Assembly: GCA_002469305.1 (NCBI GenBank)
Contig: DKEY01000183.1
Coordinates: forward strand, 1-20,704
Reading direction: 5' to 3'
Length of the DNA: 20,704 nucleotides
Source: Sulfurospirillum sp. UBA6810
GTDB lineage: Bacteria > Campylobacterota > Campylobacteria > Campylobacterales > Sulfurospirillaceae
Under the pieces are notes generated by a model. It was not told the DNA's origin. It ran no database searches and saw only the letters and a program-made list of their open reading frames with translations. The translations under genes were made by a program, and so were the position numbers. Positions 1 to 5,658 of this stretch are shown here, piece after piece. Position 1 is the first letter of the stretch; each line of letters begins with the position of its first letter.

Positions 1-2
1 GT

Positions 3-215
3 CTATATTATGGGGATGGTTACACCATTATTCATAGTAAAAATTATTTTTTCTTTAATGTCTTTAATATGTTCTAAATAATCCAAATAATTAAAATATG
101 ATTTTTTATACATCTTTCTATCTAAACAATGCACTATTAGCTTATTATTATCAATATCTATTACAACTTCTTTTAATGTTAAATTATTTATTTCTAAATC
201 TTTTAAACTTTCCAT
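3..215 (-). CDS. small protein of unknown function (70 aa)
   Basis: I do not recognise this 70-residue protein. It is hydrophilic and rich in Lys, Ile, Asn and Asp, with no signal peptide, membrane segment or cysteine pair. The composition suggests a small soluble alpha/beta domain with an amphipathic N-terminal part. The start is supported by a good ribosome binding site, AAAGGGG at 222-228 read on the minus strand, six bases before the ATG. The stop codon is TAG at 3-5, so the gene is complete, but its downstream neighbour lies outside the window. It is divergent from the Sel1-repeat gene. It could be part of an accessory region, like its neighbours to the right. Coding status is likely because of the strong ribosome binding site; the function is unknown. 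Confidence 0.6.
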   Translation of the reverse strand: MESLKDLEINNLTLKEVVIDIDNNKLIVHCLDRKMYKKSYFNYLDYLEHIKDIKEKIIFTMNNGVTIPII

Positions 216-311
216 TTTTAGCCCCTTTGAATGTATTTAATTTAATTATAGAAACTTTTTTGATAAAAAATGTAAAAATTGAAAATTATTTTAAAATTGA
301 TGCAAGAATGA

Positions 312-346
312 CTTACTACAAGTCCCAAAAGGGGACTTATTGTAAG
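312..346. repeat. imperfect inverted repeat in the 216-489 spacer
   Basis: CTTAC and AAGTCCC on the left (312-326) pair with GGGACTT and GTAAG on the right (332-346) around a short A/G loop, with a three-base internal mismatch. A second A/T-rich hairpin (AAAACTTTT.. / ..AAGTTTT) follows at about 347-365. Neither is followed by a clean T run in the rightward direction, so neither is a convincing terminator. The rest of this roughly 270-base spacer between two divergent genes shows nothing else I can name. Confidence 0.4.
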
Positions 347-489
347 AAAACTTTTAAAAAGTTTTATCAAAAAAGGAGTATTTGGGCTTGTGGCTACATA
401 ATTTTTACAACTAGGATAAGCTTAAATAACCAAAGAATAAGCTAGTATTGGTAATAATTTTTTAAAAGTTGTTTTTATTGGGGTAGAAA

Positions 490-1653
490 ATGAAAAAGTT
501 TATTGTTATGATTTTATTTGGTTTTGCAATTTCTCTTTGGAGTGGCGATGTTAAAGATGGACTTAACTTTTACCTTAACCAAGATTATTTTAAAGCGGTA
601 GAATCCTACAAAAAAGCATGTGATGGTGGATATGCTGATGGATGCAACCATCTTGGCTTTATGTATGTCAATGGACAAGGGGTTAACCAAGATTATTTTA
701 AAGCGGTACAGTTCTTTAAAAGAGCATGTGATGGTGGAGATGTTGAGGGCTGTTATAATCTTGGAGTGATGTATGACACTGGACAAGGGGTTAAACAAGA
801 TTATTTTAAAGTGATAGAACTTTATAAAAAGGCATGTGATGGTGGGTATGCTTTAGGGTGCTATAATCTTGGACTTAACTATAAGAATGGGGAAGGGGTT
901 AAACAAGATTATTTTAAAGCAGTAGAACTTTATAAAAAGGCATGTGATGGTGGATATGCTTTAGGGTGCAATAATCTTGGGCTGATTTATGACACTGGAC
1001 AAGGGGTTAAACAAGATTATTTTAAAGCAGCAGAACTTTATAAAAAGGCATGTGATGGTGGGTATGCTTTAGGGTGCAATAATCTTGGGCTGATTTATAA
1101 AAGTGGACAAGGGGTTAAGCAAGATTATTTTAAAGCGGTAGAATCCTACAAAAAAGCATGTGATGGTGGATATGCTGATGGATGTAATAATCTTGGAGTG
1201 ATGTATTTAAATGGGCAAGGGGTTAAACAAAATTATTTCAAAGCGATAGAACTTTATAAAAAAACATGTGATGGTGGTAGTGTTAGGGGATGTTATAATC
1301 TTGGAGTGATGTATTTAAATGGGCAAGGGGTTAAACAAAATTATTTAAAAGCGATAGAACTTTATAAAAAAACATGTGATGGTGGTGGTACTAGGGGGTG
1401 CTATAATCTTGGAATTATGTATTTAAACGGGCAAGGAGTTAAACAAGATTATTTTAAAGCAGTAGAGTTCTTTAAAAGAGCATGTGATGGTGGAGATGTT
1501 GAGGGCTGTTATAATCTTGGCTGGATGTATTTAAGTGGGCAAGGAGTTAAGCAAGATTACAAACAGTCCAAAGAACTTTTTGGAAAGGTATGTGATGGTG
1601 GAGTTACGGAGGTGTGCAATAATTATAAAATACTCAATGAGCAAGGTTATTAA
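490..1653 (+). CDS. secreted Sel1-like repeat protein, Hcp (Helicobacter cysteine-rich protein) type
   Basis: The protein has an N-terminal signal peptide of about 19 residues (Lys-Lys, then a hydrophobic stretch). It is followed by a chain of 36-residue Sel1/TPR-like units of the form ..ACDGGxxxGCxNLGxMYxxGQGVKQDYFKAxxxYKK. I count ten cysteine-pair units, the last one truncated. Each unit has two Cys eight residues apart, the arrangement that forms one disulfide per repeat in the Helicobacter Hcp proteins, so a periplasmic or secreted, disulfide-rich alpha-alpha solenoid is expected. Such proteins mediate protein-protein contacts; database labels of beta-lactamase HcpA reflect early work and need not apply here. 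The repeats are nearly identical at the DNA level (period 108 bp), which points to recent unequal recombination. A GGGG ribosome binding site lies just before the ATG. The binding partner is unknown. Confidence 0.93.
   Translation: MKKFIVMILFGFAISLWSGDVKDGLNFYLNQDYFKAVESYKKACDGGYADGCNHLGFMYVNGQGVNQDYFKAVQFFKRACDGGDVEGCYNLGVMYDTGQGVKQDYFKVIELYKKACDGGYALGCYNLGLNYKNGEGVKQDYFKAVELYKKACDGGYALGCNNLGLIYDTGQGVKQDYFKAAELYKKACDGGYALGCNNLGLIYKSGQGVKQDYFKAVESYKKACDGGYADGCNNLGVMYLNGQGVKQNYFKAIELYKKTCDGGSVRGCYNLGVMYLNGQGVKQNYLKAIELYKKTCDGGGTRGCYNLGIMYLNGQGVKQDYFKAVEFFKRACDGGDVEGCYNLGWMYLSGQGVKQDYKQSKELFGKVCDGGVTEVCNNYKILNEQGY
711..1520 (+). repeat. 108-bp tandem repeats within the Sel1 gene
   Basis: Units of 108 bp repeat through the gene with little divergence. 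The 54 bases at 711-764 are identical to those at 1467-1520, exactly 756 bp (seven units) apart. The units near 931-990 and 1039-1098 differ by only a base or so. Identity at synonymous positions shows recent duplication or gene conversion rather than selection on protein sequence alone. Copy number is therefore likely to vary between strains and to be prone to assembly collapse. Confidence 0.85.
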
Positions 1654-1983
1654 AAGTACATTTTTATAAAGCATGTGAATGAGAAGAATTGAAACTTTTA
1701 GTGTTTATGATACTAGTTGGGATTGTTATTTTTGATTATGTCCAACAAGTGTCCAACATTTTTAGATATAATTAAATGAAAAAAGGAAATAAAATGTCTT
1801 TAAACCCTCTAAATATAGGGATTGGTGGCTATGTAGGTTCTAATAATGATTTCCCTCTCTGTCCGCCACGCTTTTTCTTTCTCCCTTTATGTGCTAAAAA
1901 TGATTTGAAATTTTATTTGATTTTTTGTTGCTATTGTGATATAGTCAAGCATGTAGCAAGTGTAAAAGGAAGAGTACTCAACC
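1654..1983. other. gene-poor spacer with a short open frame and a direct repeat
   Basis: This 330-base spacer holds no recognisable gene. A well-placed AAAAGGA precedes an ATG at 1794, whose frame runs into the nucleotidyltransferase gene in the wrong frame as far as 2093. The peptide (starting MSLNPLNIGIGGY) resembles nothing I know and loses sensible composition after about 40 residues, so it is either a truncated gene or chance. TGTCCAACA occurs twice, at 1739-1747 and 1750-1758, eleven bases apart. This spacing is typical of protein-bound half sites on one DNA face, such as integrase arm sites or an operator, but nothing else supports either role. Confidence 0.35.
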
Positions 1984-2283
1984 ATGAACACAAAAAAAGA
2001 AATTTTGGATTTTCTAACACAAAACCGCAAATTTTTACTAGAAAACTATCACATCACAAAGATAGGGTTATTTGGTTCGTTTTCAAAAGATGAGCAAAAA
2101 GAAAACAGTGATGTTGACCTTCTTATCGACATAGAAGAAGGCACTAAAGATATACATGACTTAAAACTTTCCTTGAAAAAATATCTCTCAAATGCTTTTG
2201 GAAGAAATGTTGACCTAGCACGTGAAAAATATCTCAAGCCATATGCTAAAAAACACATTTTAAAAGATGTTGTATATGTCTAA
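1984..2283 (+). CDS. mntA: MntA-type minimal nucleotidyltransferase antitoxin (MNT domain)
   Basis: This is a 99-residue minimal nucleotidyltransferase with the complete active-site signature GSX10DXD (Gly31-Ser32, Asp43, Asp45) and a likely third carboxylate at Asp77 in RNVDLA. Proteins of this family pair with HEPN-domain toxins. In the characterised MntA-HepT systems the nucleotidyltransferase silences the HEPN RNase by adding AMP to a tyrosine of its RX4HXY motif. Its reading frame overlaps the start of the downstream HEPN frame by eight bases (ATG at 2276), the usual arrangement for this pair. A weak AAAAGGAAG ribosome binding site lies upstream of the ATG. All catalytic residues are present, so the antitoxin appears intact although its partner is interrupted. 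Confidence 0.9.
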   Translation: MNTKKEILDFLTQNRKFLLENYHITKIGLFGSFSKDEQKENSDVDLLIDIEEGTKDIHDLKLSLKKYLSNAFGRNVDLAREKYLKPYAKKHILKDVVYV

Positions 2284-2620
2284 CATACAGTTGCATTTAG
2301 AAGCTTTGATAGAGTGTATCGATAAGATATAGGAGTATTCAAAAGATTTTTTGAGTGCAGATGAGTTTTATCATGATTCAAAGAGTTTTGATGCTACGAT
2401 GATGCAGTTTGTAGTTATCGGAGAAACTATCTCACGTTTAGATGATGACTTTAAAAAACAACAAAGCCAAATCCCATGGCAGAAGATAAAAGACTTTAGA
2501 AATATCATAGCCCATGACTACTTTGGTATAGACTCTGAAGAGATTTGGGATATCATACAAGGGAAACTCATCCCTCTGAAAAAAGAGATTTTAAAAATCT
2601 TACATGTAAAGAAAGTTTAG
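2276..2620 (+). pseudogene. hepT: HepT-like HEPN toxin (DUF86) interrupted by an in-frame amber codon
   Basis: Reading from the ATG at 2276, the first 18 codons give a typical HepT N-terminus (MSNIQLHLEALIECIDKI). TAG follows at 2330-2332, then the same frame continues as a normal HEPN domain to 2620. Read through, the product would be about 114 residues, the usual family length. The RNase motif RX4HXY is intact (RNIIAHDY, about residues 84-91 of the read-through protein). The amber is one base from CAG (Gln), which would fit this helix. The open part after the stop starts only from a TTG at 2351 whose nearest SD-like sequence (AGGAG at 2331-2335) is about 15 bases away, so translation of the fragment is doubtful. 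Reading: toxin inactivated by a nonsense mutation. Alternatives are a sequencing error or amber suppression. The frame ends with the TTACATGTAA palindrome. Confidence 0.85.
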
Positions 2621-2650
2621 AGTTTAGCTCTGCCCTCCCTTTTTTTACTT
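2621..2650 (+). terminator. possible weak terminator after hepT
   Basis: An AGAG..CTCT stem with a short loop lies directly after the hepT stop and is followed by a pyrimidine stretch ending in seven T. The stem is only about four base pairs, so this is a tentative call. Confidence 0.3.
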
Positions 2651-2658
2651 TAAGCTAT

Positions 2659-2739
2659 CTAAATCGCAGATTTTTCACTATCGAAAATCAACTCAACTGT
2701 CTCATCTCTAAACTCTTTAGTATATTTATTATTTCTCAT
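2659..2739 (-). pseudogene. remnant of an IS3-type transposase OrfA (N-terminus only)
   Basis: On the minus strand an ATG at 2739 opens a 26-codon frame, MRNNKYTKEFRDETVELIF followed by DSEKSAI, before a TAG at 2659-2661. The pattern (K/R)-Y-T-x-E-F-(K/R)-x-E-x-V-x-L-(I/V) followed by a Ser-Lys-Ser turn is the hallmark start of IS3-family OrfA helix-turn-helix proteins. The rest of the transposase is absent; the gene breaks off before the HepT stop. About 78 bp upstream of the ATG, the minus strand reads TGATCCGGCTACAATAATT from 2817, which could be the old left terminal inverted repeat, because IS3 ends commonly begin with TG. I see no partner end. This is a decayed insertion-sequence scar that marks the region as accessory. 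Confidence 0.6.
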
Positions 2740-2862
2740 GTTTTTTATCTCTTTTATACTCTTATTTTAACTTTTCAATTCTAAAAACTCTTAGTATGAA
2801 TTATTGTAGCCGGATCAAAAAATTAGGTTATCATCGTAGCAATAAACAAGAATGAAAAATGA

Positions 2863-2868
2863 TATAAT
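2863..2868 (+). promoter_or_regulatory. TATAAT -10 element for the 2892 nucleotidyltransferase
   Basis: A perfect TATAAT lies 23 bases before the ATG of the next gene, and GAGGA at 2881-2885 gives a good ribosome binding site. As is usual in Campylobacterota, no clear -35 hexamer is seen. The promoter places this gene in its own transcription unit, independent of the upstream toxin-antitoxin locus. Confidence 0.6.
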
Positions 2869-2891
2869 TCCCTAAATAACGAGGATAAATT

Positions 2892-3620
2892 ATGATATAT
2901 GATTTTTTTAAAAGATATGAAGAATTATTGCCATTAGAGCAAATGAGTTTATTGGATTATAGATTAGATAATGTAAATAGAAAATTGAATAAGTTTTTTC
3001 AAAATCTCGTTATAAGCCATATAGATAAAGAAGAAATAACCATTTATTTAGCTGGTTCTTGTTTGAAGCATGATACTTTTAGTGATTTGGATCTGTTTTT
3101 CCCCTCGAAAGAAGATTTTGAGATTTTAAATGATGCAATGAATAAAGATTATTTTGAGTACTCAAACAATTCATATACTTATAAATACAACCATGATATT
3201 TATCAACTGGTGTATCGAGAAAAGTACAAAAATAAAAGTTTAGAAGAGTTAGTAAGTGGCTTTGATTTTGCTTCAACCAAGATAGCTTTTGAGTGTATCT
3301 ATGATACAAAAAAAAGATTATTTACAATTAAAGAAGTTGATTTAAGAGAAGATTTTACTATCTATCTCAATAGCAAATACAATCCTTTAAAACAGATGAG
3401 TATAAATCCTATGGTAACTCTGCAAAGAGCTATCTATTTTACTAGAAAAGGGGACAATGTGCCATTTGATACTTTTCTACAAATAATAGATAAGATAGTA
3501 GAGATGAAGTTGGATGATGGAAAAGACAAAGCTGATTTTATGAAAAACTTACAAGGGAACCCTAATAAATTGACAAATATCAAAAATGCGATAGAAGTGT
3601 TTTGTGATGAGAAGCGATAA
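2892..3620 (+). CDS. nucleotidyltransferase-fold protein of unknown role
   Basis: This is a 242-residue soluble protein. After an N-terminal helical stretch, residues 50-70 read ITIYLAGSCLKHDTFSDLDLFF, a polymerase-beta-type nucleotidyltransferase core with Gly-Ser (55-56) and Asp-Leu-Asp (65-67). The spacing is GSX8DXD, shorter than in MntA. A later segment GFDFASTKIAF (about 122-132) fits the strand that follows the active site in related orphan nucleotidyltransferases. The C-terminal third is Lys/Asp-rich and helical. No HEPN, cyclic-nucleotide effector or ATPase partner lies next to it, so it is neither an obvious CD-NTase/CBASS locus nor a second MntA pair. It has its own promoter and ribosome binding site and sits in an accessory patch with a toxin-antitoxin remnant and an IS scar. 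A role in mobile-element conflict is a guess. Confidence 0.8.
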   Translation: MIYDFFKRYEELLPLEQMSLLDYRLDNVNRKLNKFFQNLVISHIDKEEITIYLAGSCLKHDTFSDLDLFFPSKEDFEILNDAMNKDYFEYSNNSYTYKYNHDIYQLVYREKYKNKSLEELVSGFDFASTKIAFECIYDTKKRLFTIKEVDLREDFTIYLNSKYNPLKQMSINPMVTLQRAIYFTRKGDNVPFDTFLQIIDKIVEMKLDDGKDKADFMKNLQGNPNKLTNIKNAIEVFCDEKR

Positions 3621-3708
3621 TTTTATCAAAATCTTCTTTTGCTGTTCTAAAGTTTTAAGCACGTAGTGAAATCTCACGTTTGAGACTTCTGCCTCATAAT
3701 CCATCCTT

Positions 3709-3725
3709 TTGGCACACTTTTTGCA
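3709..3725 (+). promoter_or_regulatory. sigma-54 (RpoN) -24/-12 promoter upstream of cowN
   Basis: The bases TTGGCACACTTTTTGCA match the sigma-54 consensus TGGCAC-N5-TTGCA. The invariant GG (3711-3712) and GC (3723-3724) are separated by exactly ten bases. A start site near 3736 would give a leader of about 70 bases before the cowN ATG at 3808. Nitrogen-fixation genes are classically sigma-54 and NifA dependent, so promoter type and gene agree. I did not find a clear NifA site (TGT-N10-ACA) in the 100 bases upstream. A sigma-70-like TATAAA at 3775-3780 lies downstream and could be a second start. Confidence 0.75.
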
Positions 3726-3807
3726 AATGTTATTTTTTGTGCACATAAAAGCGTATAGTTGAAGCTAAATTCGCTATAAAATTATACAAAAAGTAAAAGG
3801 CAGTAAA

Positions 3808-4134
3808 ATGTGTAATTGTAAAAAAAAGAAGGAAATCCGAGTAGATCAAAGCTATGTATCTTTTACAGGTATAGACTGCTTTGAAAATGCATGTGGGGTG
3901 ATTGACAATCTACTGAGGATTTGTAAAAATTCAGAGTACAACAATGTTTACTGGGAAAAGTTTATCGCTAGGATACCAGAAGCATACTATAGCAGAGACC
4001 CTAAAGAAGACCCTTCTGAGGCTTTGTTATATCTTGTGTGCTCAAACGCTTTTTATATTATCGAACTCTTTGAAGAAGCTTGTGATGAAGAGGCGATTTA
4101 CGCTTTAGAAAAGTGTGAACAAGAGTGTTGTTGA
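3808..4134 (+). CDS. cowN: CowN, nitrogen-fixation sustaining protein
   Basis: This 108-residue protein carries the CowN signature. The N-terminal YVSFTGIDCFENACGVIDNLL corresponds to the family's YVSFxGIDCxxNAxxVxxLL. A Trp-Glu-Lys-Phe segment follows, then FYIIELFEEACDEEAIYALEKCEQECC, the characteristic C-terminus with Glu-Cys-Cys. CowN is known to sustain N2 fixation in the presence of carbon monoxide by protecting nitrogenase. It is small, acidic, cytoplasmic and without membrane segments. This copy has an extra Cys-rich, basic N-terminal tag (MCNCKKKK). AAAAGG at 3795-3800 is the ribosome binding site. A sigma-54 promoter lies upstream, as expected for a nif-co-regulated gene. No nitrogenase structural genes are in this window, so cowN is separate from the nif cluster or lies at some distance from it. 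Confidence 0.92.
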   Translation: MCNCKKKKEIRVDQSYVSFTGIDCFENACGVIDNLLRICKNSEYNNVYWEKFIARIPEAYYSRDPKEDPSEALLYLVCSNAFYIIELFEEACDEEAIYALEKCEQECC

Positions 4135-4158
4135 GGAAAAAAGGGCACTTCTTTTCCT
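4134..4158 (+). terminator. possible hairpin after cowN
   Basis: AGGAAAA/TTTTCCT (4134-4140 and 4152-4158) with an inner AAG/CTT forms a stem of about ten pairs with one bulged C. It begins on the last base of the cowN stop codon. There is no long T tail, so termination strength is uncertain. Confidence 0.4.
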
Positions 4159-4170
4159 ACCAAAAATTCT

Positions 4171-4180
4171 TTACATGTAA
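4171..4180. repeat. TTACATGTAA palindrome, representative intergenic copy
   Basis: This is one of nine exact copies in the window. The others are at 2600-2609, 5524-5533, 10186-10195, 10200-10209, 12291-12300, 15460-15469, 19908-19917 and 19986-19995. Variants ending TTACATGTAT occur near 9208 and 19239, and looser ones near 4955, 13770 and 16419. Two exact copies are intergenic (4171, 5524); seven lie in genes on both strands, all in the frame that encodes Leu-His-Val-Lys or Leu-His-Val-Asn. Copies at 4171, 19908 and (minus strand) 2600 share TTCTTTACATGTAAGATT. Confidence 0.9.
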
Positions 4181-4212
4181 GATTTTTTATGGGTAGTGAA
4201 AATAAAAAGAGA

Positions 4213-4222
4213 GTATAATCCG
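4213..4222 (+). promoter_or_regulatory. TATAAT -10 very close to the ATG of the 4225 gene
   Basis: GAGAGTATAATCCGAAATG places a perfect TATAAT about five bases before the start codon at 4225. If used, transcription would start at or next to the ATG and give a leaderless or near-leaderless mRNA. The GAGAG before it is too far away for a normal ribosome binding site on that transcript. Confidence 0.5.
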
Positions 4223-4224
4223 AA

Positions 4225-5505
4225 ATGCAAAAAATTTCAGGTGTTCTTATACTTTTATCTTTTTTATTGACACTGTATAGCTACTTTTTCAATCAAGATG
4301 TGATTTTACTTAGTGCTCTTCCTTTGTGGTTGAGTGTTGTTTTTTTATTTTCATCTTTAGCAAATAAAAAAGTTCTTTATATCTTGCTTGCTTTATCTAC
4401 TATATTTCTTGGAATTGCTTTGATACAAGGCTATGTGATAAATATAACACAACTTTTTGCTATCAATCAGTACCTTGTAACGCTTCTTATTGGGGTGGGT
4501 TTTTTACGTCTTATGGCAACTCCCAAAACAGAAAAATTAGTGGATATGCCTAAGGGCAAAAAAAGTTTTATAAAAACTTATATCAGCTTGCATCTATTTG
4601 CCTCTGTGATAAATCTCTCAGCACTTTTGCTGGTGGCTGATAAGTTTTATAAAAAAGCACAAAAATTGACTTCTTTACAGATAATATTGCTTACAAGAGC
4701 ATTTAGTTCAGATGCTTACTGGTCTCCATTTTTTGTAGCATTTGGTGCAGCTTTGACATTTACCCCAAAAGTAAATTTGATGTATATTATCGGTAGTGGG
4801 CTAACGATGGCCTTATTTGTTTTCATACTGACTTTTTTGGATATACGACAAGATAAAGATATCCAAGCATTTGAAGGCTTCCCTTTGAGTTATCAAAATC
4901 TTATCTTGCCATTTTCTTTAGCTACTTTGGTTCTTGGTACAAATCATTTTTATCCACATGTAAAGATTATAGTACTTATCTCGCTTTTTTGTATCTTCTT
5001 AGCTATCTTGGTTTTGCCTATAAAAGAGGGATTTACAAATGCCATAAGTAGCTTTTCAAATCATATCAGTACAGAGCTTCCTCGTATGAAGACAGAGATT
5101 TCTCTTTTTTTAATAGCTGGAGTATTTGGTGTGAGTGTAAGCACAATCCTTTCAGGGATTGGGTTTGAGTTCCCGTTTGATTATTATGACTATAAGATAG
5201 CGGCTTTGGTTTTATTTGTTTTTATCCTTTTATCTATGTTTGGAGTACATGCCATTATCTCTATCTCTATCTTTGGACATATGTTACAAGTGTTTGACCA
5301 TACGCTTGTGGCGATAACCTTTTTGATGGCTTGGGCTAGTACTGTTTCTACTTCTCCTTTTTCTGGTTTAAACCTTACTTTACATGCAAGGTATGGGGTA
5401 AGTACAACAGAGGTTTTAAAGCTCAATTTATCATTTTTAGTGAAAACATATCTCATTTGTGTTTTACTGCTTTATATAATCTCAAAGGCTTTAGCTTTAA
5501 ACTAA
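4225..5505 (+). CDS. polytopic membrane protein, putative ion/solute transporter
   Basis: The 426-residue protein is almost entirely hydrophobic, with about eleven or twelve predicted membrane segments. Short polar loops (for example PKTEKLVDMPKGKK near 100-112 and RQDKDIQAFEG near 208-218) show positive-inside character. Two similar stretches, AFSSDAYWSPFFVAFGAALTF (about 158-178) and WASTVSTSPFSGLNLTLHARYG (about 373-394), look like paired re-entrant or helix-break motifs with Ser-Pro. Such twofold Ser/Pro elements occur in the ion-transporter superfamily of anion and Na+/H+ carriers. That is a resemblance only, and the substrate cannot be told. There is no signal peptide apart from the first membrane helix. 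The gene is monocistronic, between cowN and the bd-like oxidase. Confidence 0.8.
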   Translation: MQKISGVLILLSFLLTLYSYFFNQDVILLSALPLWLSVVFLFSSLANKKVLYILLALSTIFLGIALIQGYVINITQLFAINQYLVTLLIGVGFLRLMATPKTEKLVDMPKGKKSFIKTYISLHLFASVINLSALLLVADKFYKKAQKLTSLQIILLTRAFSSDAYWSPFFVAFGAALTFTPKVNLMYIIGSGLTMALFVFILTFLDIRQDKDIQAFEGFPLSYQNLILPFSLATLVLGTNHFYPHVKIIVLISLFCIFLAILVLPIKEGFTNAISSFSNHISTELPRMKTEISLFLIAGVFGVSVSTILSGIGFEFPFDYYDYKIAALVLFVFILLSMFGVHAIISISIFGHMLQVFDHTLVAITFLMAWASTVSTSPFSGLNLTLHARYGVSTTEVLKLNLSFLVKTYLICVLLLYIISKALALN

Positions 5506-5617
5506 AAACAAAAAGCTTTTTTATTACATGTAAATTTTTTATATCTTAATTTACTCTTTAAATTTATCATTTATTTTAATATTAATTAAAATTAACACTT
5601 ATTTAACACACCTTCTT

Positions 5618-5653
5618 TATAATAACATGAAATAAAATTTTTTATTAAAGGAG
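5618..5653 (+). promoter_or_regulatory. -10 element and ribosome binding site of the bd-like oxidase operon
   Basis: TATAAT at 5618-5623 lies 36 bases before the ATG at 5659. AAAGGAG at 5647-5653 is a near-perfect Shine-Dalgarno sequence and explains the choice of start. Upstream, 5540-5610 is an A/T tract with ATTAATTAAAATTAA, without a match I would call FNR. The spacer also contains one TTACATGTAA (5524-5533). Confidence 0.55.
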
Positions 5654-5658
5654 ACTTC

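Noticed and set aside
98..445. 115-residue rightward frame
   Set aside because: It is antisense to the supported 3-215 gene, has unnatural low-complexity composition and spans the hairpin region.
490..1653. CRISPR-like array because of regular repeats
   Set aside because: The repeats are 108 bp with no spacers and are in frame throughout; they encode Sel1 units.
2545..2784. 79-residue frame overlapping the hepT end
   Set aside because: It is a shadow in another frame of hepT that continues through the antisense IS remnant.
1984..3620. CBASS or other cyclic-nucleotide defence locus
   Set aside because: Two nucleotidyltransferases are present, but neither has the CD-NTase length or context, and no effector, E1/E2 or JAB gene is nearby.
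3549..3746. 65-residue minus-strand frame with a CxxC-like start, downstream of the nucleotidyltransferase
   Set aside because: It overlaps the end of the 2892 gene and the sigma-54 promoter of cowN, and has no convincing ribosome binding site. The middle of the peptide looks protein-like, so an interspersed repeat or decayed gene cannot be fully excluded.
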